From Gracilimonas sp965227785 (GTDB taxonomy: Bacteria > Bacteroidota > Rhodothermia > Balneolales > Balneolaceae): a DNA stretch of 64,000 bases. Under the pieces are notes generated by a model. The model had not been told where the DNA came from. It did no database searches and saw only the letters and a list, made by a program, of their open reading frames with translations. The stretch spans positions 2,604,001 through 2,668,000 of the forward strand of contig NZ_OZ245785.1 of the NCBI RefSeq assembly GCF_965227785.1, in the 5' to 3' direction. Shown in pieces: positions 16,488-25,505 of the stretch. Position 1 is the first letter of the stretch; each line of letters begins with the position of its first letter. The translations under genes were made by a program, and so were the position numbers.

Positions 16488-17471
16488 ATGAATATTCTCG
16501 GAATTGAATCCTCTTGTGACGATACTTCGGCGGCGGTTTTGACAGCTGAAGGAATAAAATCGAACGTGATTGCCTCCCAGTCTATCCATCTCAAATTTGG
16601 GGGTGTGGTGCCGGAGCTGGCCTCGCGGGCACATCAGAAAACGATTACTCAAACAGTGAACCAGGCACTGCAGGAAGCCCAAATTTCATTGGATGAAATT
16701 GATGCCATTGCCGTAACCCAAGGACCGGGTTTACTGGGCTCTCTTTTGGTAGGCACCTGTTTTGCCAAAGGACTTTCCCTTTCCCGCAACATTCCGCTGA
16801 TTGGGATTAATCATATGGATGCCCATATTTACGCCAACTTCATCGATCATAGCCCTGATTTTCCTTTAGTGGCGCTTACGGTATCGGGAGGGCATACACA
16901 GTTGGTACATGTACCGTCAGCCTTTGAGCACGAGATTATCGGCCAGACACGGGATGATGCTGCCGGAGAAGCCTTTGATAAAATCGGTAAGCTGCTCGGA
17001 CTTCCTTATCCGGCGGGGCCACATATGGATCGTTTGGCTAAAGAGGGTGATCCTGAATTTCATAAATTTCCCCAGGCTTTGCTTCAGGAAGGGCTGGATT
17101 TCAGCTTCTCGGGGTTAAAAACCAGCGTGCTGTATTACCTTCAGGATAAAGAGGAAGAGTGGATCGAAGAGCATATGAATGACATTTGTGCCAGCGTTTC
17201 ATTTGCGATTGCTGAGGTGCTGGTAAAAAAACTAAAGCGGGCCATTAAGAAAACCGGAGTAAAAACGGTGCTGTTGGCAGGTGGCGTGTCAGCGAATTCG
17301 ATGCTAAGGGAGAAATCAGAAAAAATGGTGGAAGAGATGGGTGTTCAGCTGTATTCCCCTAAAATCAGTTATTGTACCGATAACGCAGCCATGATCGCCA
17401 TCACCGGAAAAATGAAAGCCGAAGCCGGGCAGTTTGATGACCTGGATATGGTGCCTTATGCCTCGCTTTAG
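16488..17471 (+). CDS. tsaD: tRNA N6-adenosine threonylcarbamoyltransferase TsaD
   Basis: This is the catalytic subunit that transfers threonylcarbamoyl to A37 of ANN-decoding tRNAs. The 327 residues are slightly shorter than E. coli TsaD. Key features are GIESSCDDTSAAV at the N-terminus, the metal-binding pair in INHMDAHIYA near residue 110, VSGGHTQL, DDAAGEAFDKIGKLLGLPYPAGP, FSFSGLKT, and the last ASKHA-fold motif LLAGGVSANSMLR followed by YCTDNAAMIA. Partner genes tsaB/tsaE are not in the window. It converges on rnhA through a 69-base palindromic junction. Confidence 0.97.
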   Translation: MNILGIESSCDDTSAAVLTAEGIKSNVIASQSIHLKFGGVVPELASRAHQKTITQTVNQALQEAQISLDEIDAIAVTQGPGLLGSLLVGTCFAKGLSLSRNIPLIGINHMDAHIYANFIDHSPDFPLVALTVSGGHTQLVHVPSAFEHEIIGQTRDDAAGEAFDKIGKLLGLPYPAGPHMDRLAKEGDPEFHKFPQALLQEGLDFSFSGLKTSVLYYLQDKEEEWIEEHMNDICASVSFAIAEVLVKKLKRAIKKTGVKTVLLAGGVSANSMLREKSEKMVEEMGVQLYSPKISYCTDNAAMIAITGKMKAEAGQFDDLDMVPYASL

Positions 17472-17550
17472 GAAATTGGAAATGCCGAATTATGAATTTT
17501 GAATGTGCATTAAGCTGATTCAAAATCCATAATTTCTAATTTAAAATTTC
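17472..17550. repeat. Palindromic repeat (GAATTTTGAAT family) at the tsaD/rnhA junction
   Basis: The left arm (17472-17504) contains GAATTATGAATTTTGAAT. The right arm (17518-17550) is its inverted partner, ATTCAAAATCCATAATTTC and more. The right arm runs into rnhA: read on the minus strand, the repeat edge GAAATTTTAA supplies the final Phe codon and the stop. The same family forms the junction at 51494-51585, where it plays the same part for both flanking genes. Confidence 0.75.
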
Positions 17551-17984
17551 TTCGATTCGGCTACTGCCAGTTGGTCGGCGCGTTCGTTTAGTTCGATACC
17601 GGCGTGGCCTTTTACCTTCACCCATTTTACGTTGTGAGGTTTCATAGCTTCCAGCATATCCTGCCAGAGCTCCTTGTTTTCCACCGGCTTTTTGTCGGCT
17701 TTGCGCCAGCCGCGTTTCTGCCAGCTGTCGATCCATCCCTGGGTAAAGGCGTTTATGATTAGGGCGCTGTCGCTATGGATGATGACCGTACAGGGTTTAT
17801 TTAAGGCATTCAGTGCTTCTATGACTGCCTGCATCTCCATGCGGTTGTTGGTGGTTTGTGGGTCTCCACCCGAAAGATCTTTCTCTTTTCCATTCCAGAT
17901 GAGGACGGCTCCCCAACCTCCCGGACCCGGATTTCCACTACAGGCTCCATCGGTGTACACAATAACTTCCGGCTTCTCAGACAT
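17541..17984 (-). CDS. rnhA: Ribonuclease HI
   Basis: A 147-residue cytosolic enzyme that cleaves the RNA strand of RNA-DNA hybrids. The catalytic acidic residues are visible: Asp in VYTDGACSGNPGPGGW (residue ~12), Glu in NNRMEMQAVIEAL (~50), Asp in IIHSDSALII (~72), and Asp in ELNERADQLAV near the end. The basic handle segment (WQKRGWRKADKKPV) and the KGHAG active-site histidine loop are present. The start overlaps the pyrF stop by 8 bases, so the two are probably co-translated. The last residue and stop codon lie within the palindromic repeat at 17472-17550. Confidence 0.97.
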   Translation of the reverse strand: MSEKPEVIVYTDGACSGNPGPGGWGAVLIWNGKEKDLSGGDPQTTNNRMEMQAVIEALNALNKPCTVIIHSDSALIINAFTQGWIDSWQKRGWRKADKKPVENKELWQDMLEAMKPHNVKWVKVKGHAGIELNERADQLAVAESKKF

Positions 17985-18816
17985 ATTTTTTTGTAATTGA
18001 ACTCAATTTCTGTTTCATCGATTTGGCTTGTTCGGCTACATATTCAGGCCAGTCACCTTCATCCTTTCCGGCATATATAATACCCCGGCTGGAGTTGATA
18101 AGGGGAATTCCTGCATGACTAATCAGCGCTTTTTCGAGCTCAGACACAGAACCACCCTGTGCCCCGATACCCGGAATAAGTAAGGCTCCTTCGGGATGAT
18201 ACTTCAATACAGAGGCGGCTTCTTCTGCTTGTGTGGCTCCAATTACCATTCCTAAATGAGTATCAGAAAAGCGGGATTTTTTGGAGATTTGATCCGCTAT
18301 GTACTCCGATATGGATTCGAAGTTCTTATAAGGCTGCTTAAAGAAATCCGAAGCTCCCGAGTTAGAGGTCAAAGCCAGTACATACATACCTTTCGTTTTA
18401 TCCTTGGAAAAAGCCTCCAGTGTTTCAAAACCCATAAGCGGGTTAATGGTGATGGCATCCACATTAAACTCATCGAAGTACGCTTTTTTGTAATGATCGG
18501 CCGTGGAGCTGATATCTCCTCTCTTTGCGTCAGCGATTATAATTTTATTCTCCGGTATGTGGCTGATCACTTCCTCAAAAACAAACAGTCCGTTTTTACC
18601 CAAAGCTTCAAAAAAAGCCAGGTTGGGTTTAAAAGCAGCTGCAAATTCAGCGGTATAGTCAATTACAAGTTTACAGAAATAGGTTACCTGCTCTTCTGGT
18701 GATTCAAACTGCTGCTTAACAGGTTGAGGAAGAAGATCGAGGTTGGGATCAAGTCCCACACATAAAGTAGAGCCTGTTTCTTGTACCGAGGCTCGTAGTT
18801 TTTCTGTAAATGTCAT
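17977..18816 (-). CDS. pyrF: Orotidine 5'-phosphate decarboxylase (type 2)
   Basis: Converts OMP to UMP, the last step of de novo pyrimidine synthesis. The 279 residues fit the longer type-2 form found in Bacteroidota, mycobacteria and some others. Motifs include CVGLDPNLDLLP near residue 20, AFKPNLAFFEALG, and the catalytic lysine in IIADAKRGDISSTA near 100. The phosphate loop region GATQAEEAASVL and IPGIGAQGG follow. No other pyr genes are adjacent; a PyrR-like gene lies 11 kb away. It overlaps rnhA by 8 bases. Confidence 0.96.
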   Translation of the reverse strand: MTFTEKLRASVQETGSTLCVGLDPNLDLLPQPVKQQFESPEEQVTYFCKLVIDYTAEFAAAFKPNLAFFEALGKNGLFVFEEVISHIPENKIIIADAKRGDISSTADHYKKAYFDEFNVDAITINPLMGFETLEAFSKDKTKGMYVLALTSNSGASDFFKQPYKNFESISEYIADQISKKSRFSDTHLGMVIGATQAEEAASVLKYHPEGALLIPGIGAQGGSVSELEKALISHAGIPLINSSRGIIYAGKDEGDWPEYVAEQAKSMKQKLSSITKKYV

Positions 18817-18974
18817 GTTTTAAAATTTTTGCTGAAGATAACATTTCTGTATTGCAAAATGGGAATCGTTTTAGGAATCTGTTGCTTTAGCACTTGTATA
18901 TACTTGTAAAACGATTGGGCTGGTTCGCTAAATTTTTTAGCTTCTTTCACTTCAAACTAATTAAGCCGAATACT

Positions 18975-21900
18975 ATGGAAAAGCACATGTTTATTATTAA
19001 ATGGGTCAATTTTTTGTTTGCTGGGTTGCTGTTAATTGCACTGCCTCAGCTCTCTGCAGCTCAGGACGGAGAAGCTGAAGCAGACAGCACAGAAGAAGAA
19101 AAGAAAAATGATCTGCCTTTGGAGCCGGGTCGGGAATTTTCTTTTGACCTGGATGAAGGCTCCTGGATTGCCCTTGATGTGAGCCCGGATGGCAAAACCA
19201 TAGTATTTGATTACCTTGGCGACCTCTATACCATGCCTATTGAAGGTGGTGAGGCTACACAACTGACAGAGGGGATGCAGTTTGATAGTCAGCCTCGGTT
19301 CAGCCCTGACGGAAATAAGATTGCGTTTATTTCTGATGCTTCCGGTGGAGAAGGAGTTTGGATCTATGACCTGGAAACAGAAGAGAAAGAACAGCTGACT
19401 AAAGGAAAAGACAATGAATATCAGTCTCCCGAGTGGATGCTTGATGGCAAGTATGTGATTGCTTCCAAAGATGATCCCGGCAACCACAAAATCTGGATGT
19501 ATCATATCGATGGAGGCTCTGGTGTGGCTTTGACCGATGAACCCGGCAACCTGCGTATGCTGGAAGGGGCCTTCGGTGCGGATGACCGCTACATTTGGTT
19601 TTCCAGAAGGTTTGGGACCTGGAATTACAATGCCAGCATGCCTCAGTACCAAATAGCAACCTATGACAGGGAAACCGGTGATATTACGGTTCAGTCTAAT
19701 CGTTACGGTTCTTCATTTCGCCCCACACTTTCGAGTGATGGTAAATGGCTGGTGTATGGCACCCGCCATGATGAGTACACAGGATTAGTGAAAAGAGATC
19801 TGGAAACCGGAGACGAAAGCTGGCTGGCCTATCCGGTCCAACATGATGATCAGGAATCACGCGCTTCGAGAGATGTATTGCCGGGGATGTCGTTCACTCC
19901 GGATAACAAATATGTGGTTGCTTCCTATGGAGGTAAAATCTGGAAGCTGCCCATAGATGGTGGAGATGCTTCCGAGATTCCATTCTCAGTGAATTCAACC
20001 ATAGAGCTCGGACCAGAGCTCGATTTTGATTATCCCATTGAAGATACGCCGCAATTTGAAATTACTCAGATTCGGGATGCTGTTCCTTCCCCTGATGGTC
20101 GAAAAATTGCGTTCACCGCTTTGAATGAAATTTACACCATGGTGCTTCCCGATGGAGAACCAAAGAAATTAGTGGATCTTGAGGAAACCCAGGCCCAACC
20201 CGTTTGGTCGCCGGATGGAGAATGGATTGCGTTTGTTACCTGGACCCCGGAAACCGGAAAGGTTTATAAGGTCCGTCCTAATGGTCGCCGGCTGCAACAA
20301 CTGAATGAAGAGGAAGGTGTGTTCCAGGATCCGGTATGGAATAACGATGGCAGCCGCATTGTGTTGATCAAAGGCCAGCCTCAGGATTTCCGCAATGCAA
20401 CCCGAAGAACGGCTTTTCAGGGAACCAGCGATTTAATCTGGATTGATGCTGACGGAAGCGAAAACAATTTCATTACTTATACAAATGGCAGGGGTAATCC
20501 TCACTTCGTTAAAGGATCTGACCGGATTTACTTGTCGAGTTGGGGTGGACTTTCATCCATTCGCTGGGATGGGACTGATGAAAAAGAACATCTGGAAGTA
20601 AGCAGGAGCGGAGGTGGAAATGCTTCCTGGATCAGAATGGCACCCGAAGGAGATCAGGCACTGGCCCAGGTTCGTAATGACCTGTTTGTGGTGACTGTAC
20701 CCAGAGTAGGAGGGGAAGCTCCGGAAATCAGGGTGGGAGGCTCTTCCAGTCAGTTTCCAAGTAAACAACTTACCGATATAGGTGGACAGTTCCCTGCCTG
20801 GAGCTGGGATGCGAATCGCGTTCACTGGTCGATAGGTAACGCACATGTTATTTATGATTTCGATGATGAGCAAGCCTATGAAGACAGTGTTAAAGCTGCC
20901 AAAGAAATGGAAGAGGAAAAGGCAGAAGATGAAAGCGATGAGGATGAGTCGGAAGAAGAATCTGATGAAGAAGAGGAAGAGAAGAAAGATGAAGGCTATC
21001 AGCCCAAAGAAATAGAGATTTCCGTGATGGCCGACCGGGATATTCCGGAGGGAATTCTCGTACTTCGAGGAGCCCGACTCATTACCATGAAGGGGGAAGA
21101 AATTATTGAAAATGCTGATTTGGTTATTCAGGATAACCGGATTATTGGCGTGGGCAATCAGGGAGAAGTTGATGTCCCGGAAGGTGCTGAGATCATGGAC
21201 ATGAATGGAAAAACCATCATTCCCGGATTTGTGGATACGCATGCCCACTTTCGTCATCCGGTGAACTTACACCGGGGTGAGTTTTGGTCATACTTGACGA
21301 ACCTGGCTTATGGGGTTATTACCACGCGCGACCCGCAAACGGCAACTACTGATGTACTTACCTATCAGGATTTAGTACATGCTGGTAAGTTGTTGGGACC
21401 TCGTGTATATTCTACAGGACCGGGTGTTTTCAGTAGTGAAGACATCAGTGATTTGGATCATGCCCGCGATGTGTTAACCCGCTACAGCAAGTATTACGAT
21501 ACCAAAACCATCAAAATGTATGGGGCCGGAAACCGTGAGCAGAGACAGTGGATTATCCAGGCGGCGAAAGAGCAGGAGTTGATGCCAACCACGGAAGGAT
21601 CTCTCGACTTTAAAGAAAACCTGACGCAGGTGATTGACGGTTATCCGGGGCATGAACATTCTTTCCCCGTATTTCCACTGTACCAGGATGTGATTGATCT
21701 GGTTGCTTTCTCCAAAACCGTATATACACCGACTTTGCTGGTAGCTTACGGCGGTCCATGGGCAGAGAATTATTTCTATGCAGTCGAGCGTCCGCATGAT
21801 GAGCCGAAGCTTCAGCGGTTTATGCCACATCAAAACCTGGATGAGCGTACCCGCCGTCGAAATGCCGGCTGGTTTATGGAAGAAGAACATGTATTTGAGG

Positions 21901-22310
21901 AGCTTGCCGTATTTGTGAAAGACCTGGTTGAAGCAGGCGGACGTGCTGGAGTAGGAAGCCACGGACAGCTTCAGGGACTTGGTTTTCACTGGGAATTATG
22001 GGCGATGGCTGCCGGAGGCATTTCCGAGCATGATATCCTCAAAGTAGCCACTATTCAGGGAGCGGATGGTATTGGGTTGGACCAGGATCTGGGATCAATT
22101 GAAGAAGGAAAACTGGCTGATCTGGTGATATTGAACAGTAATCCGCTGGACAACATCAGAAATACAGCAGATATCTCACATATCCTGAAAAACGGGTATA
22201 TGTACGAAGCTGAGACGCTGAATGAAATATTCCCGAATCAGCGAGAACTACCAACATTCTGGTGGCAAAACAATGAGCCGGTTAATGTGCCGGGAGTTGA
22301 TAAGAAATAA
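18975..22310 (+). CDS. Exported amidohydrolase fused to an N-terminal TolB/WD40-like propeller
   Basis: From the ATG at 18975 the protein has 1111 residues. The open frame extends 27 codons upstream to a TTG, but the ATG gives a proper signal peptide (helix ending PQLSAAQ). Residues ~50-640 are PD40/TolB-type propeller blades (SPDGKTIVFDYLGDLY, QPRFSPDGNKIAFISD, QPVWSPDGEWIAFVTW). An acidic Glu/Asp linker covers about residues 640-675. The amidohydrolase domain then begins (RGARLITMKGEEIIENADLV), with the metal motif PGFVDTHAHFRHP near 750, GHEHSF near 890 and the end EEGKLADLVILNSNP. Similar two-part proteins are known in Bacteroidota as putative secreted or periplasmic hydrolases. The substrate is not predictable. 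Confidence 0.9.
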   Translation: MEKHMFIIKWVNFLFAGLLLIALPQLSAAQDGEAEADSTEEEKKNDLPLEPGREFSFDLDEGSWIALDVSPDGKTIVFDYLGDLYTMPIEGGEATQLTEGMQFDSQPRFSPDGNKIAFISDASGGEGVWIYDLETEEKEQLTKGKDNEYQSPEWMLDGKYVIASKDDPGNHKIWMYHIDGGSGVALTDEPGNLRMLEGAFGADDRYIWFSRRFGTWNYNASMPQYQIATYDRETGDITVQSNRYGSSFRPTLSSDGKWLVYGTRHDEYTGLVKRDLETGDESWLAYPVQHDDQESRASRDVLPGMSFTPDNKYVVASYGGKIWKLPIDGGDASEIPFSVNSTIELGPELDFDYPIEDTPQFEITQIRDAVPSPDGRKIAFTALNEIYTMVLPDGEPKKLVDLEETQAQPVWSPDGEWIAFVTWTPETGKVYKVRPNGRRLQQLNEEEGVFQDPVWNNDGSRIVLIKGQPQDFRNATRRTAFQGTSDLIWIDADGSENNFITYTNGRGNPHFVKGSDRIYLSSWGGLSSIRWDGTDEKEHLEVSRSGGGNASWIRMAPEGDQALAQVRNDLFVVTVPRVGGEAPEIRVGGSSSQFPSKQLTDIGGQFPAWSWDANRVHWSIGNAHVIYDFDDEQAYEDSVKAAKEMEEEKAEDESDEDESEEESDEEEEEKKDEGYQPKEIEISVMADRDIPEGILVLRGARLITMKGEEIIENADLVIQDNRIIGVGNQGEVDVPEGAEIMDMNGKTIIPGFVDTHAHFRHPVNLHRGEFWSYLTNLAYGVITTRDPQTATTDVLTYQDLVHAGKLLGPRVYSTGPGVFSSEDISDLDHARDVLTRYSKYYDTKTIKMYGAGNREQRQWIIQAAKEQELMPTTEGSLDFKENLTQVIDGYPGHEHSFPVFPLYQDVIDLVAFSKTVYTPTLLVAYGGPWAENYFYAVERPHDEPKLQRFMPHQNLDERTRRRNAGWFMEEEHVFEELAVFVKDLVEAGGRAGVGSHGQLQGLGFHWELWAMAAGGISEHDILKVATIQGADGIGLDQDLGSIEEGKLADLVILNSNPLDNIRNTADISHILKNGYMYEAETLNEIFPNQRELPTFWWQNNEPVNVPGVDKK

Positions 22311-22311
22311 T

Positions 22312-22372
22312 GTGTTTAAGTGCTTACGTGTTTAAGGATAGACTGCTCTTAAACACGTAAGCACATTAACAC
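22312..22372. repeat. Long inverted repeat at a convergent junction (GTGTTTAAG family)
   Basis: Left arm 22312-22336 (GTGTTTAAGTGCTTACGTG and onward) and right arm 22348-22372 (CTTAAACACGTAAGCACAT and onward) pair over 25 positions with a few mismatches and an 11-base loop. The hairpin starts one base after the amidohydrolase stop and ends 6 bases from the stop of the opposing gene. It is likely a bidirectional transcription stop by position; no other copy of this sequence family was seen in the window. Confidence 0.8.
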
Positions 22373-22378
22373 TTTTCA

Positions 22379-23050
22379 TTAAAGAACACTCTCAGGGTGA
22401 ACCTCTTCAAATCCGTGGGGAGGTCGGTCCAGAGTCCAGGTTTCGAAATAGAAGTGCCGCTCGGACCGGAATTTTTTCCCATTGATGCTGAAGAAGCGGA
22501 AGCTATCAGGCACTAGTTCCTGTAGCGGATAAAACATATCGGTGTACACGTTCTTCTTGGAAAATATGTGCAGGTCAAATCCGTCTTTAGCTTGCTCTTT
22601 GTACACAACGATATGTCCATCCTCCAGAGCTTCTTTCAACTCCTCCTTCAAATGACCCACATTGGAATTGATATCAATATGCAGGCTTTCGATGTCCAGC
22701 TCTGTTGATTCTGAGTCCGAAAGCACAAATACTTCCCCTAATTCAAGAGCGGAAACTGCTTTCGAAATAGAGTCAGTTCTTTCTTTTGCTGTGAAAACAT
22801 TCTTGTCAGGGAATGCTTTTTCAAGAGCCGTAATCACTTTTTCGTATCCGGAAATCATGTTTAGCCCAAATCGCTCTTGAGCCAGATCAGTACCCGTTAA
22901 GTAGAATTTTGAATAGGTGGGATCCGGCTTCATGAAATCTTCGAGGGTCGATTCCATTTCATCTGATTTTTTGTTGGGTGTACGCTCGGCAAGCTTATCC
23001 AGTCGTTGATCGTGATGAAAAAAGAGCTTGAAGATGTCGGTACTTGGCAT
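22379..23050 (-). CDS. Hypothetical protein, unknown family
   Basis: A 223-residue, predominantly acidic soluble protein with no signal peptide or membrane helix. Predicted structure alternates helices and strands. Notable segments are an N-terminal helix (STDIFKLFFHHDQRLDKLAERTP), a central SDSESTELDIESLHIDIN, and a C-terminal FRSERHFYFETWTLDRPP. I recognise no family or catalytic motif. Codon use and composition match the neighbours, so it looks like a resident gene. It lies on the same strand as the pyrophosphatase but the terminator at 23203-23238 separates them. Confidence 0.65.
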   Translation of the reverse strand: MPSTDIFKLFFHHDQRLDKLAERTPNKKSDEMESTLEDFMKPDPTYSKFYLTGTDLAQERFGLNMISGYEKVITALEKAFPDKNVFTAKERTDSISKAVSALELGEVFVLSDSESTELDIESLHIDINSNVGHLKEELKEALEDGHIVVYKEQAKDGFDLHIFSKKNVYTDMFYPLQELVPDSFRFFSINGKKFRSERHFYFETWTLDRPPHGFEEVHPESVL

Positions 23051-23147
23051 AATTAATAGAGTTTATTAGGATAAGTCATCCAGAGCATACTTGCGAAGGA
23101 TCTACACGACTCGATTATAAAGATAATGAGCTAATCGGCTACATGTG

Positions 23148-23177
23148 AAGATTCTTCGGGCGTACCCTCAGAATGAC
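23148..23177. repeat. Intergenic repeat relic (GATTCTTCGGG...CTCAGAATGAC)
   Basis: An imperfect palindrome with arms GATTCT and AGAATGAC around a G+C-rich centre, preceded at 23093-23114 by GCGAAGGATCTACACGACTC-like sequence. Words of this kind are common interspersed repeats in many Gram-negative genomes. It sits in the 208-base gap between the unknown gene and the pyrophosphatase terminator, which holds nothing else visible. Confidence 0.4.
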
Positions 23178-23202
23178 TTTTCATTAGTTTGTTTCAAGTA
23201 AC

Positions 23203-23238
23203 AAAAAAGCCCCGCCCATAATTTATGGGCGGGGCTTT
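23203..23238 (-). terminator. Intrinsic terminator of the pyrophosphatase gene
   Basis: Read on the minus strand: a 15-base-pair stem AAAGCCCCGCCCATA / TATGGGCGGGGCTTT with a three-base loop, followed by a run of T. It lies 21 bases beyond the hppA stop codon. Confidence 0.93.
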
Positions 23239-23258
23239 AAAATACGTGCTTTTTAAGC

Positions 23259-25442
23259 TTAAATCATGGTTGCAATAACAAGGGCAACTACCGACATCAG
23301 CTTAAGCAGGATGTTGAGTGAAGGACCGGATGTATCCTTGAATGGATCTCCAACCGTATCACCAACAACACCGGCTTTGTGAGGCTCAGAGCCTTTTCCG
23401 TAATCAACGCCGTCGATGGTTACGCCTTCTTCAATCATCTTCTTGGCGTTATCCCATGCGCCACCGGCGTTAGACTGGAAGAGGGCCATAAGAACACCTG
23501 CAGAAGTTACACCTGCAAGGAGACCACCCAGCATTTCGGCTCCACCAATGAAGCCAAACAGTACCGGTACAATTACAGCCAGAAGTCCCGGAGCAACCAT
23601 CTCACGGATAGAAGCAGAAGTAGAAATCTCAACACACTTCTCGTATTCAGCTTTACCGTCTGCGGCTTCAAACATGGCGCGGTCTTCATCAGACCAGTCG
23701 GCCAGTTTCTTGCCTTCGTTTCGGTTCATAGCGCCCAGTGCTTCTTTTAGCTCAGGAATGTCAGCAAACTGGCGACGAACCTCTTCAATCATACTCATTG
23801 CTGCACGTCCTACCGCGTTCATAGAAAGTGCGGAGAATAAGAATGGAAGCATAGCTCCCACAAAAAGAGAGGCCATTACAAATGGATTAGTAATATCAAT
23901 TCCGGTAAGCTGAACTTCGTGCGTTGCATTATAGGCAGTAATGAAAGCTGCGAAAAGCGCAAGAGCAGTTAAAGCTGCAGAACCGATCGCAAATCCTTTA
24001 CCGATAGCAGCAGTGGTGTTACCAACAGCATCGAGCTTATCAGTACGCTCACGTACTTCCGGCTCCAGCTCAGACATTTCAGCAATACCACCGGCATTAT
24101 CAGAAATAGGGCCGTACGCATCAACTGCTAACTGAATACCAGTGTTTGCAAGCATACCTACAGCGGCAATCGCAATACCGTACAGTCCGGCAAAGTGGTA
24201 GGCACCGATAATGGCACCGGCAATAATAAGGATTGGAATAGCCGTAGAAATCATACCAACACCTACGCCGGCAATGATGTTAGTGGCTGAACCTGTTACC
24301 GACTGTTTTACAATAGACCAAACCGGCTTGGTTCCGGTTCCTGTGTAATGTTCAGTAATAAAACCAATCAGAAGTCCGGAAGCCAGACCAAACAAGGTGG
24401 CAAGGAAAACGCCCATTGGAGTGTATTCAATTCCGTTGAAAGTCCATCCTGAAGGCAACATCCAGGTAATAATGAAATAGGATGCAACAACCATTACTAC
24501 ACCGGAAAGAAGCTCACCAATGTTCAGGGCGGTTTGTGGGTTTCCACCTTCTTTAACGCGTACAAAGAACGTCCCTAAAATAGAGGTAATGATTCCTGTT
24601 CCGGCGAGAACAAGAGGAAGCAGAACTGCAGAAAGTCCGTTGAAGTTGTCACTCCACTCTGGAATAGTCATAAAAGCAGCACCCAAAACCATAGAACCAA
24701 TAATAGATCCTACATAAGACTCAAAAAGGTCAGCGCCCATTCCGGCAACATCACCTACGTTATCACCTACGTTGTCTGCGATAGTAGCAGGGTTTAACGG
24801 GTGATCTTCAGGAATACCGGCTTCAACTTTACCTACAAGATCAGCACCAACATCAGCCGCTTTGGTATAAATACCACCACCTACACGTGCAAAAAGAGCG
24901 ATTGAAGACGCACCGAAAGAAAATCCGGTTACAACAGCGAGTACTTTATTAACAGCATTTGCTCCTTCCAGACCAAATAAGTTTCCGAAGAGGATAAACA
25001 AACCACTGAGTCCAAGAACGCCAAGTCCAACTACACCAAGTCCCATTACAGAACCACCGGCAAAAGCAACTTCAAGTCCTTTTGCAAGTCCGGTTCTGGC
25101 AGCATTTGTTGTTCGAACGTTAGCTTTGGTAGCCACTTTCATTCCAATGAAACCAGCCAGGCCGGAACAAAGAGCACCGATTACAAAAGAAATAGCAACC
25201 ATCCAGCTGGAAGTGGTTGGATCGGCACTGAAAGCAAGAATTACAGCTACAACAGCAACAAAGATAGAAAGAACTTTGTATTCAGCTTTAAGGAAGGCCA
25301 TGGCTCCGCTGGCAATATGCTTGCTGATGCGTTCCATTTTTTCGGTCCCGATATCTTGTTTAGATACCCAGGAAGATTTAAATGCAGTGTACAAAAGTGC
25401 GAGCACCCCTGCCACCGGTATTAGATAGACTAAAGTATGCAT
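23259..25442 (-). CDS. hppA: Membrane-bound K+-dependent inorganic pyrophosphatase (H+ or Na+ pump)
   Basis: A 727-residue integral membrane protein with the ~16-helix layout of the family; it hydrolyses pyrophosphate to pump ions out of the cytosol. The PPi-binding signature DVGADLVGKVE is followed by DNVGDNVGD. The segment GNTTAAIGKGF near residue 477 has Ala where K+-independent enzymes have Lys (GNTTKA), marking the K+-dependent class. This class includes H+ pumps, Na+ pumps and dual pumps, and I cannot separate them by reading. It is the last gene of the minus-strand prs-rplY-pth-hppA group, 63 bases after pth, with its own strong terminator. The function could be to recover energy from PPi made by reactions such as Prs-dependent biosynthesis. 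Confidence 0.95.
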   Translation of the reverse strand: MHTLVYLIPVAGVLALLYTAFKSSWVSKQDIGTEKMERISKHIASGAMAFLKAEYKVLSIFVAVVAVILAFSADPTTSSWMVAISFVIGALCSGLAGFIGMKVATKANVRTTNAARTGLAKGLEVAFAGGSVMGLGVVGLGVLGLSGLFILFGNLFGLEGANAVNKVLAVVTGFSFGASSIALFARVGGGIYTKAADVGADLVGKVEAGIPEDHPLNPATIADNVGDNVGDVAGMGADLFESYVGSIIGSMVLGAAFMTIPEWSDNFNGLSAVLLPLVLAGTGIITSILGTFFVRVKEGGNPQTALNIGELLSGVVMVVASYFIITWMLPSGWTFNGIEYTPMGVFLATLFGLASGLLIGFITEHYTGTGTKPVWSIVKQSVTGSATNIIAGVGVGMISTAIPILIIAGAIIGAYHFAGLYGIAIAAVGMLANTGIQLAVDAYGPISDNAGGIAEMSELEPEVRERTDKLDAVGNTTAAIGKGFAIGSAALTALALFAAFITAYNATHEVQLTGIDITNPFVMASLFVGAMLPFLFSALSMNAVGRAAMSMIEEVRRQFADIPELKEALGAMNRNEGKKLADWSDEDRAMFEAADGKAEYEKCVEISTSASIREMVAPGLLAVIVPVLFGFIGGAEMLGGLLAGVTSAGVLMALFQSNAGGAWDNAKKMIEEGVTIDGVDYGKGSEPHKAGVVGDTVGDPFKDTSGPSLNILLKLMSVVALVIATMI

Positions 25443-25505
25443 TGTTTCCCGTTACGTTAGTTTAAGTTCAATGTGCTAAAGGATTATACCTTCAGTCAAC
25501 ATTCA

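Noticed and set aside
20553..21257. A 234-codon minus-strand open frame
   Set aside because: It lies wholly inside the amidohydrolase fusion and its Phe/Leu/Ile-rich product mirrors the acidic linker on the other strand.
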